Source: UBA3103 sp002365855 (GTDB lineage: Bacteria > Bacillota > Desulfotomaculia > Desulfotomaculales > Pelotomaculaceae). From it: a stretch of 64,000 nucleotides of DNA. The notes beneath the pieces were generated by a model. The model was not told the origin of the DNA. It searched no databases and worked only from the letters and a program-made list of their open reading frames with translations. This document shows, one piece after another, positions 40,894 to 48,641 of the stretch. The translations under genes were made by a program, and so were the position numbers. Location: the NCBI GenBank assembly GCA_030627625.1, contig DAOURR010000003.1, positions 38,669 through 102,668 of the forward strand. Direction: 5' to 3'. How positions within the stretch are numbered: position 1 is the first letter of the stretch; each line of letters starts with the position of its first letter.

Positions 40894-42174
40894 TTGAAAA
40901 GGAAGCTCGTTATTACGCTTGCGTTCGTGCTGCTGCTGATAACTACGGCATTTTCCGCTTTTGCCGCTGAAAACATTAAGCTGCAGGTGAACGGCGATGT
41001 GGCGCCGTCACCCTCCCTGACACTTGTCGACGACGTTAGCATGATTCCCGTGGACACTTACATCAGCCTTGCCGGCGCTGATGTCAGTTGGACATCTGAC
41101 AGCGACTTCGCTATCACGGAAAATGGGGTTACCTTGAACCTGTCCCTCGGTAAGAAGGAAGCCATGCTGGGAAACAGTCCCCTAGAGCTGCCGGTCGAAC
41201 CATATAAAACGGAGGAAGGCGTGTTTATCCCGCTTCGCGCCGTCAGCAGTTCCTTTGACTTTGAGGTTGGCTGGGATGGAGAACAGCGCCTGGTTACGCT
41301 GACCCGCAACGAAACCAGGGATGGCATGACTGTGTCCGATTTACTGGTAAAGTCTTCGGTGGCGGCCAATGTGTATAATACTTACTCCATGGAAGGCCTC
41401 TTCAATATTGCCATGGACATCACGGCGGACGGGAAAGATATTGAAGATGCCCCGAAAAATATAACCTCCAAACTAATAGGCCAAATGCAGAACGAGCCTT
41501 TTCAGGCCTATATGAAGCAGGCACTCGATATGAGTGTCGAAGAAATCCCGGAAATGATTGTTGAAACGTATTTGACCCAGGAAAAAATATATATCAAGGC
41601 TCCCGGGCAGGATTGGATCGCCCAGGACATGCCGTTCTCCCCGGAATTCTGGAAAGAACAACAGGATATCCAGTCCGACCCCATGAAGGCGGCCGCACAG
41701 ATGAAGGAAATGGGAATCCTGTTGAACTTCGGCAACGATGTGACAGTTAATGGTGAGAATTACTATGTTGTGAACGCCACCATGGATATGGAAAAGTTTA
41801 TGCAGGGTTATCAAAATGTCATTCAGCAGGCGATGGGCATGACGCAGCAGATGGACTCCGAAATGCAGGAAGAAATGCAGCAGCAGATTCTGGAAATATT
41901 TAATAACGCCAGGATGGACTACAGCTACTCGGTCCTGGTCAACAAGAAAACCCTGATCAGCGACATCGTCAATTTCAACATCCGCCTGGAACTCACCATG
42001 GAAAATCCCGAACCGGCAGAGGATCAGGAACAAAATGGCGACACAACGAAAGAGATTAAACTGGACATGAACATGAATGGAAAAATAGCCATCAGCGGCC
42101 TGGACGGTCCCTTTAATGTTCCGGACGTCAGCGCCGCCGGGGAAATGACCACGCAGCCCCAGCAAATCAACTAA
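40894..42174 (+). CDS. Secreted stalk-domain protein with LolA/LppX-like C-terminal region
   Basis: 426 aa. A signal peptide (about 1-25, LLLITTAFSAFAAE) is followed by a stalk domain similar to the copper amine oxidase N-terminal domain (about 28-135; VNGDVAPSPSLTLVDDVSMIPVD, FIPLRAVSSSFDFEVGWDGEQRLVTLTRN). The rest (about 150-400) is acidic and Met/Gln-rich (MTQQMDSEMQEEMQQQILE) and includes the DUF6612-like region with MDYSYSVLVNKKTLIS. TTG with AGGGGTGG upstream. Location outside the membrane is inferred from the signal peptide. Ends before a strong terminator. Confidence 0.75.
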   Translation: MKRKLVITLAFVLLLITTAFSAFAAENIKLQVNGDVAPSPSLTLVDDVSMIPVDTYISLAGADVSWTSDSDFAITENGVTLNLSLGKKEAMLGNSPLELPVEPYKTEEGVFIPLRAVSSSFDFEVGWDGEQRLVTLTRNETRDGMTVSDLLVKSSVAANVYNTYSMEGLFNIAMDITADGKDIEDAPKNITSKLIGQMQNEPFQAYMKQALDMSVEEIPEMIVETYLTQEKIYIKAPGQDWIAQDMPFSPEFWKEQQDIQSDPMKAAAQMKEMGILLNFGNDVTVNGENYYVVNATMDMEKFMQGYQNVIQQAMGMTQQMDSEMQEEMQQQILEIFNNARMDYSYSVLVNKKTLISDIVNFNIRLELTMENPEPAEDQEQNGDTTKEIKLDMNMNGKIAISGLDGPFNVPDVSAAGEMTTQPQQIN

Positions 42175-42211
42175 CGGGTAAGTTAGTATAAACGTAAAAT
42201 ATATAATTTTG

Positions 42212-42244
42212 AATGCCCCTATCCCTTATGGATCAAGGGGCATT
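42212..42244 (+). terminator. Terminator after the stalk-domain gene
   Basis: A 9-bp stem AATGCCCCT/AGGGGCATT with a 15-base loop and T8, 38 bases after the stop codon. Confidence 0.9.
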
Positions 42245-42362
42245 TTTTTTGGTGGCCTGAATGATCCTTGACATCTTGCAAACTTCCCAATAAAAATTCC
42301 AAAAAATCGTCACCTGTGCAGCTTCTGATATTTAATTATGCTTTTTTGACAGGTGTCTATAT

Positions 42363-42395
42363 TAAAAAAAATAAGGCGCCGCTTGAACGACGTCC
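42363..42395 (-). terminator. Terminator after the MscS gene
   Basis: On the minus strand GGACGTCGTT and GCGGCGCC pair with a bulged A, followed by TTATTTTTTTT and ATAGACACCTGT. The tail repeats that of the terminator at 35001-35028. Confidence 0.65.
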
Positions 42396-42420
42396 ATTCT
42401 GGAACAATCAAACTAGTATT

Positions 42421-43581
42421 TTACTCCATGTTGATTTCACTTTGGTTTTGCTTTATTTTTTTATTATTTTCTGCCTGCTGAATAAATACCTGCCTGGGAT
42501 AGGGAATCTCGATGCCTGCCCTGTCCAGCGCGTACTTAAACCTCCTGCGCAACTGCCGCTCGACGTCCCATTGTTCCCCCGGCAGGGTTGGCGCGACTGT
42601 GCGTATATTCACAGATGAGTCGGCCAGTTCGGTAACGCCCTGCACTTTGGGCGCATCGATAACGGCTTCAATTTCTTTAAACGCGGCTTCACCCTCTTGA
42701 GTCAAGACCTCAATTGCCTGGTCAATATCCTCTTCGTAAGCGATGCCTACCGTTACCACAGCCATCATCGGCCCCCTGTTGTAATTGGTTACCATGTTAA
42801 TCTCCCCGTTGGGAATAACATTCAACTGGCCGGTCCACTGCCGGATTTTGCACGTGCGCAGCCCTATTTCCTCCACAGTGCCGACAACCCCTGCAGTTTC
42901 CACAAAATCGCCGACATTAAACTGGTCCTCAAACAAGATAAAGAACCCGCTGATGATATCTCTGACCAGGTTTTGGGCCCCAAAACCCACTGCCAGGCCC
43001 AGGATGCCGGCGCTGGCCAGAATGGCGCTGGTGTTTACATTGAAAATTTGCAGCACCATTATTCCGGCCATAAAAAATACGATATAAGTAATCGCGCTGC
43101 GCAGTAATACCTCCAGTGTCTGCGTCCTCCGGCCGGCTGGATGGTCTTTGCTCTCGTGCTTTTCAAAGGCCTGCTTGACAGCCAGTTGGCCAAAATTGAC
43201 GGCCAGCTTGGCCCCGACCATGATACCTACTATTTTGAGTATGTTGGCGCCAAACGATTTCAAATCGTCAGGTGAAATCATATTGAAGTTATATATATTA
43301 AGTATAATTATGGCTGCGATAAAATACCCTCCGTAGATCAGCAGTGTCTGCAGCAATACGCGCACCGACCGGATTAAGCCGCCGGAAACCGCTCCTTTAC
43401 CTTCCGTCAGGCCGTCTTGTTTGTCGCCGTCCTGGCCGCCCTCCTTCAGTACCCTGTCCAAAAAACGGTGCAGCACCTTGATCAGAATATATGTAACGGC
43501 CAGCACCACCCCGACAAAGGCCAGTTTGCTTAAGAAAGCCTGCATTTGGTCAGGTGTAAACCATTGCATCACCCTGGTCAA
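42421..43581 (-). CDS. MscS family mechanosensitive ion channel
   Basis: 386 aa from a TTG start. Three or four N-terminal membrane helices (about 17-35, 72-97, 115-140, 165-185), then the pore/beta core: ASAGILGLAVGFGAQNLVRDIISGFFILFEDQFNVGDFVE is the characteristic TM3 plus beta domain, followed by GTVEEIGLRTCKIRQWTGQLNVIPNGEI. It opens under membrane tension during hypo-osmotic shock. GGAGG lies 5 bases before TTG 43581; the frame continues further upstream without better initiation signals. The C-terminus has a Gln/Lys-rich tail. Confidence 0.88.
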   Translation of the reverse strand: MTRVMQWFTPDQMQAFLSKLAFVGVVLAVTYILIKVLHRFLDRVLKEGGQDGDKQDGLTEGKGAVSGGLIRSVRVLLQTLLIYGGYFIAAIIILNIYNFNMISPDDLKSFGANILKIVGIMVGAKLAVNFGQLAVKQAFEKHESKDHPAGRRTQTLEVLLRSAITYIVFFMAGIMVLQIFNVNTSAILASAGILGLAVGFGAQNLVRDIISGFFILFEDQFNVGDFVETAGVVGTVEEIGLRTCKIRQWTGQLNVIPNGEINMVTNYNRGPMMAVVTVGIAYEEDIDQAIEVLTQEGEAAFKEIEAVIDAPKVQGVTELADSSVNIRTVAPTLPGEQWDVERQLRRRFKYALDRAGIEIPYPRQVFIQQAENNKKIKQNQSEINME

Positions 43582-43762
43582 AGTTGCCTCCAACTGCTTT
43601 CCAATAATTGTCGTCACCCCGCAATACCTGATGTTGTCGGATATTATAACATAAAAGTGCAGGGTTTCCCATATGCCGGGGGGCGGGCTGACCAACTCAA
43701 ACATGTCTATAAACATGTTTAAAAACTATAAGAGCTGGCGTCACAAACATTATAGCTTAGGA

Positions 43763-43800
43763 AAACAAGGCCCCGGCAATGTCATGCCGGGGCCTTGTTT
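43763..43800. terminator. Strong bidirectional terminator
   Basis: A 16-bp perfect stem AAACAAGGCCCCGGCA/TGCCGGGGCCTTGTTT with a 6-base loop, between the end of helD (43822) and the upstream part of the mscS gene. Confidence 0.9.
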
Positions 43801-43821
43801 TGCATAATTTCCAGTCATTAT

Positions 43822-46050
43822 TTATAAGAAAGGGCTTTTTTCTCCCGTATAGTATAAAGTCAGCCGGTGAAGCGCCCTGGTGCAGGCTAAATATAGCAGC
43901 TTCCGGTCAAACTCGCTATAATAATTTTCCCTGGAAGCCCCATGTATAATGACCGCGTCGAATTCCAGGCCCTTCATCATGTAGGCGGGAATAACCATGG
44001 CCCCTTTCCAGGCATCTTTACTGTTTGCGCTGACCAGTTTTATATGCACTGAATTTTTAAGTCCTGCAAATATACTCTTTGCCTCTTCCCAGGTTTTGCC
44101 CACCACAGCGATGGACTCATAGCCCCGCTCAAGGTAATCGGCGATATCATTCTCAACAGCGTGGTCAACCTGCTTCGGGCCTTCCTTGTAAACTACCATC
44201 GGCTCTGCCTCGTGCCTCTCAAAGGAGATAAAGTCCTGCTCGCCTTTAAGCAGCTTTTGATTGAAAGTGTTTATCTCAAATGACGACCTGTAGCTTTTAT
44301 TTAAAGATAGCTTTACCGTCTTCTGCTTGTTGAATATATCAGCAGCAGTGTCATATATCGACATATCCGCGTCTTTTTCGATAGCCTGGTGGATATCACC
44401 CAGCAAGGTAAGCCTGGCCTCCCTGAACAAAAGCCGGAATACCTCGTACTGCATCGGATAATAATCCTGTGCCTCGTCAATGACAACCTGCCTGATTCCT
44501 GAAAACATGTCGGCGCCCTCAAGCTTCAGCTTGAGGTATAAAACCGGCGCGCAGTCCTCAAAATACAAATACCCATTTTCCAGGCATTCCTTTGTCCGCA
44601 ATATTGCCTGTTCAATATCCCCGGGCAGTTCCAGCCCCCCGGCAAGCTTATTAAAAAGCTCCTGCTTGTTAAATAGAAGTTTATAAAGGTCAAGATACTC
44701 CACCACGGTAAACTTTCGAAGCATGCCCAGGAATTTTTTTGATTCCTTTAAGGACAGCAGCCTGCTGAAAGACCTTACCTCCATATCGTGTCCGTCGCTG
44801 TTTTCCACTACTTTTTCAATTCTTTTGAGCCTTATTTTTCGCAGCGGGTAAACTTTTTCCAAGATCTTGTTTTCCAGCCTCTGGAGACGTTTTGCCAGAG
44901 GCATGCCAATTTTATTGTTAAGAATATGACTTTTCAGCTGATGCCTGGTAAAAAGTGTCTTGCCGTCAAAGCAAACATCTTCAAAGGCAATCAGGCGCCT
45001 TTCATACAGTTGTATTAACCTGTCAAGAATTTTAGCAAACTCTCTCGAACCTTTCAGTTCAATGCCCTGCCTTCTAATCTTCTCCTCCTCGCCGCCGCGC
45101 GAAGTAATCAAAGATTCAAACTGCTCGTTCCTGGTCTCCGCTCTCATCCGCCCGTCAATAAGCCCGGCCGCGATCTCATCAAAGGTCGTTCGATCTACGT
45201 TTTCCTCTCCCAGCTCAGGCAGGACACCTGATATATATCTGCTTAAAATAGGGTTGGGAGAAATGATGGTAATGTTGTTGGCGTCCACTTTAGAATTCAT
45301 GCCTTCATAAAGCAGGAAGGCAATGCGGTGCAGGGCAACAGAGGTTTTGCCGCTTCCCGCCACACCCTGCACAATCAGGAGTTCGTTTTCCGTATCCCTG
45401 ATGATCAGGTCCTGCTCTTTTTGAATGGTCTTAACGATGTTTCTCATCTTTGCGGATGAGGTGCGGCTTAACACCTCCTGCAGGATCTCATCGTTAATAT
45501 TTACAGTGCTGTCAAAGAAGTACTTGAGCCTGGAGTTTATTATTTTGTACTGCCTTTTTAACCAGACATCACCTGATATGGTGCATGAGGGAGCATCATA
45601 TGAAGCCCTGCCAACTTCGAAACGGTAGAACAAGCTGGAGATTGGCGCGCGCCAGTCATACACAGCTATTTTGTGTGTTTTGGAATCGTTTACATTACAG
45701 AGGCCAATGTATATCTTTTCCCTCTCTGTAGAACCTTCCTCCGAGAAATCAAACCTGCCGAAATATGGCGTGCCAAGAATTTTGCTGTATTTTTCTATAC
45801 GCTTCAATGTATTTCCGTAATCACAGGCCTGATTATTCACTTCGGCCAGGTACTGGTTGATTTCCGGCAGCCTGTCAAAGTCATTCGAAAAATGAACTGT
45901 ATTTTCCCACATATCTTTTCCCAAAGCAATCAGCCTGGCCTTTTTGCCTGCCAGCGCGGTGGTTTCCAGAGCCAACTCTCTTTTAATAAGGTCAATTGTT
46001 TCCTCCAGATATACCGTTTCTTCCTGGAGCTTTTTTTGATAAATTTCCAC
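43822..46050 (-). CDS. helD: RNA polymerase recycling motor HelD (UvrD-like helicase family)
   Basis: 742 aa. An N-terminal coiled coil (about 5-75) is followed by the region EREKIYIGLCNVNDSK and YDWRAPISSLFYRFEVG, then the SF1 ATPase: Walker A VQGVAGSGKTSVALHR, Walker B VIDEAQDYYP, MKGLEFDAVIIHGA. HelD removes stalled RNA polymerase from DNA with the coiled-coil arm reaching into the channel. GTG 46050 has GGGAG 8 bases upstream; the frame extends to ATG 46086 without a good ribosome binding site. It is divergent from the lipoprotein gene at 46415. Confidence 0.9.
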   Translation of the reverse strand: MEIYQKKLQEETVYLEETIDLIKRELALETTALAGKKARLIALGKDMWENTVHFSNDFDRLPEINQYLAEVNNQACDYGNTLKRIEKYSKILGTPYFGRFDFSEEGSTEREKIYIGLCNVNDSKTHKIAVYDWRAPISSLFYRFEVGRASYDAPSCTISGDVWLKRQYKIINSRLKYFFDSTVNINDEILQEVLSRTSSAKMRNIVKTIQKEQDLIIRDTENELLIVQGVAGSGKTSVALHRIAFLLYEGMNSKVDANNITIISPNPILSRYISGVLPELGEENVDRTTFDEIAAGLIDGRMRAETRNEQFESLITSRGGEEEKIRRQGIELKGSREFAKILDRLIQLYERRLIAFEDVCFDGKTLFTRHQLKSHILNNKIGMPLAKRLQRLENKILEKVYPLRKIRLKRIEKVVENSDGHDMEVRSFSRLLSLKESKKFLGMLRKFTVVEYLDLYKLLFNKQELFNKLAGGLELPGDIEQAILRTKECLENGYLYFEDCAPVLYLKLKLEGADMFSGIRQVVIDEAQDYYPMQYEVFRLLFREARLTLLGDIHQAIEKDADMSIYDTAADIFNKQKTVKLSLNKSYRSSFEINTFNQKLLKGEQDFISFERHEAEPMVVYKEGPKQVDHAVENDIADYLERGYESIAVVGKTWEEAKSIFAGLKNSVHIKLVSANSKDAWKGAMVIPAYMMKGLEFDAVIIHGASRENYYSEFDRKLLYLACTRALHRLTLYYTGEKSPFL

Positions 46051-46220
46051 CGTATCGACTCCCGATATAATTTTTATAAAAACCATTTGACACAGCTTAA
46101 AGAGTTATGATAACATATTTATGTAAAACTTAATTTAAAATTAGGTTAAGTGTGCCCATCTTTCCATTATACACGAAAAAGGTGTTCAGGTAAAGCTTAA
46201 ATACCTCTTATATTTTCAAA

Positions 46221-46254
46221 TTAAGGGTTTCGCGTCTAACCGCGAAACCCTTAA
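46221..46254. repeat. Orphan 14-bp perfect hairpin between divergent genes
   Basis: TTAAGGGTTTCGCG/CGCGAAACCCTTAA with a 6-base loop (TCTAAC), in the roughly 364-base interval 46051-46414 between helD and the lipoprotein gene. It lies upstream of both genes, so it is not a terminator for either. The remaining sequence holds the lipoprotein promoter at 46312-46340. Confidence 0.8.
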
Positions 46255-46311
46255 TTTATTCAACTCATAATAAATCCTTTACATAATCGTGTTCTATTTG
46301 GCAATTTTTAC

Positions 46312-46340
46312 TTGAAAACATTATTACAGAGGGGTATACT
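46312..46340 (+). promoter_or_regulatory. Promoter of the lipoprotein gene
   Basis: -35 TTGAAA (46312-46317), 17-base spacer, -10 TATACT (46335-46340), giving a leader of about 70 bases before the ribosome binding site AAAGGAGGGG at 46399-46408. Confidence 0.75.
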
Positions 46341-46414
46341 TTTTAAAACGAATTATTTGGTTGATTGTAACAAGTTGTGATTAATATGGAAAAATTTTAA
46401 AGGAGGGGTCTGTT

Positions 46415-47110
46415 ATCGTTTTTCGAAGCATTAAAGCAAAAAATAACATCGTTCCGTTACTGTTAGCTTTACTCCTGGTTGTTTTGCTTACCGGTTGTGG
46501 AGGTAAAACTCAAAAGGCAGCAGACAACGGGCAGCCGGCATCGAAAGCCGATCCGGTTCCGGCCGAACAACTTATTTCCAAAGGTAAAAATGTGGACGGT
46601 TTTTCCTATGATTATGTTCTGACCATGCCCGACGGTACAAAGATGACTCATAAAGTTTGGGTTGAGAGCGGCAACATGCGCAGCGAGATGAGCAATCCGG
46701 CCGGCGGAGAGCCTACCCTGGCCATTGTTAATATGACTGAGAAAGCAATTTATCTTTACCAGCCATCAATGAATCAAGCGACCAAAATGCCAATCGAGCA
46801 ATCAGAGGTTGATACAACTTCACCAAAAGATTACCTGGGGGAAGCAGAACCCTCATCAATGCTGTATATGACGAGAGAAACCTTTGATGGTAAAGACTGC
46901 CTGGTTTATGAAACAAACACCGATGGCGTCAAAGGGAAAATGTGGATTTGGGAAGAGTACGGGATGCCGCTGAGGGTTGAATCACAAAGCGGCGGAGATA
47001 AAGTGGTCGCTGAATTCCTCAACTTTAAAATTGGAGACATAGACGATTCTTTATTCAGATTGCCTGAAGGCACAAAAATCACTGATTTCAGCGCTATGTT
47101 TCAACAGTAA
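46415..47110 (+). CDS. Lipoprotein (LolA-like / DUF4412-like fold), apparent AUC start
   Basis: 231 aa if it starts at ATC 46415. The frame upstream of TTG 46484 stays open and reads IVFRSIKAKNNIVPLLLALL plus LVVLLTGCGG, a complete lipoprotein signal peptide with lipobox LTGC. The strong ribosome binding site AAAGGAGGGG (46399-46408) lies 6 bases before ATC, and there is no ATG, GTG or TTG between it and the TTG at 46484. With TTG only 4 residues precede the lipobox Cys. The mature part (YDYVLTMPDGTKMTHKVWVE, KGKMWIWEEYGMPLRVES, SLFRLPEGTKI) has the beta pattern of LolA-like lipid-binding folds. Function unknown. Confidence 0.75.
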   Translation: MVFRSIKAKNNIVPLLLALLLVVLLTGCGGKTQKAADNGQPASKADPVPAEQLISKGKNVDGFSYDYVLTMPDGTKMTHKVWVESGNMRSEMSNPAGGEPTLAIVNMTEKAIYLYQPSMNQATKMPIEQSEVDTTSPKDYLGEAEPSSMLYMTRETFDGKDCLVYETNTDGVKGKMWIWEEYGMPLRVESQSGGDKVVAEFLNFKIGDIDDSLFRLPEGTKITDFSAMFQQ

Positions 47111-47114
47111 GCTT

Positions 47115-47157
47115 AAAAAAGAGCTTCCCTGAAGTAAATCGATGGAAGCTCTTTTTT
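47115..47157 (+). terminator. Terminator after the lipoprotein gene
   Basis: The stem AAAAAAGAGCTTCC/GGAAGCTCTTTTTT with a 15-base loop and a T8 tail, beginning 5 bases after the stop codon. It is bidirectional and can serve the convergent GIY-YIG gene. Confidence 0.88.
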
Positions 47158-47178
47158 TTCTAATACTCATTAGTCGCT

Positions 47179-48324
47179 TTAATTTTCATTGCCCAATTTC
47201 CTTTCCTTTGTTAATTGATTATAGCCGCAGTCTCCATATGGCTGCAGCTTTTCAAGCCACTTTGCCTCTAGCTTTTTTAGCTCCTCCCGCCTGTCAAAAT
47301 AACCCTCTTCCTTTTCCTCTAAAACCTCCAGCACTTCAAATACAAAGGCTTCCGCGCCAAATTGCTTCCATTCCTTCTGGAGTTCTTTATTCATAAATCC
47401 GCCCATCCGTCTTCCGTTTATGGTTTTTAAATTTGGAGTGGCAACCAGAAGTATCTTCTGGTTTACTGTATTCCTGACCTGGTAAACTCCAGCTTCTGTT
47501 TTCATCTCTTTATACTGTTCTTTTAATTCTTTTTTCCGATCCATGTCTTCTTCCTCCGTTCCATTTGAATCCCCTGTCAGCCAGTACCGGCTGCCATCCG
47601 GTTTTCTTTCCATAAATCCATACTCGATCAAATACCTTCGCAATGTGGCAGAATCATCATGGGCCGTTTTCAATATTTCGTTAACTACCTTCTCATTATA
47701 AAATCTTTTTGCTTCGAATCTCTTTGCTATTTCCCTTAAAACGATCAGTTTGCTTTTTTCTTTCATATCTAAAGTTTTTAATGGGCCGTCCGCACCATCA
47801 GGGAAATATTTTTTGATAATTTTTTCGCTTTCTTCCTGTGTGATATTGTAACGGTCATCTATCTTCCCGGCCGTTTTATGCGGAGGCAAATATCCCGGCG
47901 AACGCTTATTCTTATCCTTTAAAAGTTCCATCAGCGCCAGAAACACTTTGGCCTGTCGTTCTTTCTCCTTTAATACAAAACGGTGATTGCGGATCGTGGA
48001 TGCGCTGCCGATGCCCATTTCCTTTTGTACTTCTACATCGCTCTTTCCCAGGTAAAATAGCTGGAGGAGACTTTTCTGATGGTCTGTAAGGCCTGTAAGT
48101 CTTTTGTCCAGATTGATCAAGTGCTCAAATACTGATTCATGTTCCCTCTCAATATGGACACGCATATATCTTCCGGCTTCGAAGAGCATGCCTTCCTCGG
48201 GATAGACAATCCCCTTTTCAATCTTTTTATTACAGAGCAGACACATATAATAATCCTCTTCTTCAATATACCCGTTTTTGAGTTCCTCTGGTGAAGCTTT
48301 CCAAAACAGGTCTGATGTTTTCAT
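47179..48324 (-). CDS. Multidomain protein: zinc-finger-like, HTH, DUF2087 and GIY-YIG-like domains
   Basis: 381 aa. N-terminus YMCLLCNKKIEKGIVYP...RVHIEREHESVFEHL with CxxC and His pairs (about 27-70), resembling a C2H2-like finger. LTDHQKSLLQLFYLGKSDVE (about 78-97) followed by IGSASTIRNHRFVLKEKERQ is LuxR-type HTH-like. The DUF2087 domain (about 195-250, LREIAKRFEAKRFYNEKVVN, YGFMERKPDGSRYWL) is usual for small transcription regulators. The C-terminus (about 280-375, GVYQVRNTVNQKILLVATPN) looks like a GIY-YIG nuclease-fold module. ATG 48324 with AAGGATG upstream. A regulator or DNA-processing role is inferred from domains. Confidence 0.8.
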   Translation of the reverse strand: MKTSDLFWKASPEELKNGYIEEEDYYMCLLCNKKIEKGIVYPEEGMLFEAGRYMRVHIEREHESVFEHLINLDKRLTGLTDHQKSLLQLFYLGKSDVEVQKEMGIGSASTIRNHRFVLKEKERQAKVFLALMELLKDKNKRSPGYLPPHKTAGKIDDRYNITQEESEKIIKKYFPDGADGPLKTLDMKEKSKLIVLREIAKRFEAKRFYNEKVVNEILKTAHDDSATLRRYLIEYGFMERKPDGSRYWLTGDSNGTEEEDMDRKKELKEQYKEMKTEAGVYQVRNTVNQKILLVATPNLKTINGRRMGGFMNKELQKEWKQFGAEAFVFEVLEVLEEKEEGYFDRREELKKLEAKWLEKLQPYGDCGYNQLTKERKLGNEN

Positions 48325-48509
48325 TCATAAACACATCCTTGTTTTGATTGTATATTTATAAACATATTATTATTTTGTTTTAATTCTGTCAACCGTCAGG
48401 ATCAAAAAACTGCACTTTTCACTTGGCGCCGCGCCTACAACGTCATTTATTACTTTTTGTCTTCTTCGGCGACTGGCTTCGGCCTAATCCGCACCCGCAA
48501 AAGAAAAAG

Positions 48510-48535
48510 ACTTCCCGCCATTAAACGCGGGAAGT
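48510..48535 (+). terminator. Orphan terminator-like hairpin upstream of the stalk-hydrolase gene
   Basis: A 9-bp stem ACTTCCCGC/GCGGGAAGT followed by TTTTTTCTT, in the 317-base gap 48325-48641 between divergent genes. It is a good terminator for plus-strand transcription, but no gene precedes it. The sequence from about 48400 (containing a GGCGCCGCGCC segment and other GC-rich inverted pairs) may be a small RNA or a leader that controls the downstream gene. Confidence 0.5.
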
Positions 48536-48641
48536 TTTTTCTTGTTAGTGTTTATTATTTAAGAAAATATTAAGATTTTAAAATATGTCAGTTAAGAAAT
48601 GGATCGTATTATTGTAAAAACAACAACAAGGAGGTCTTCAC

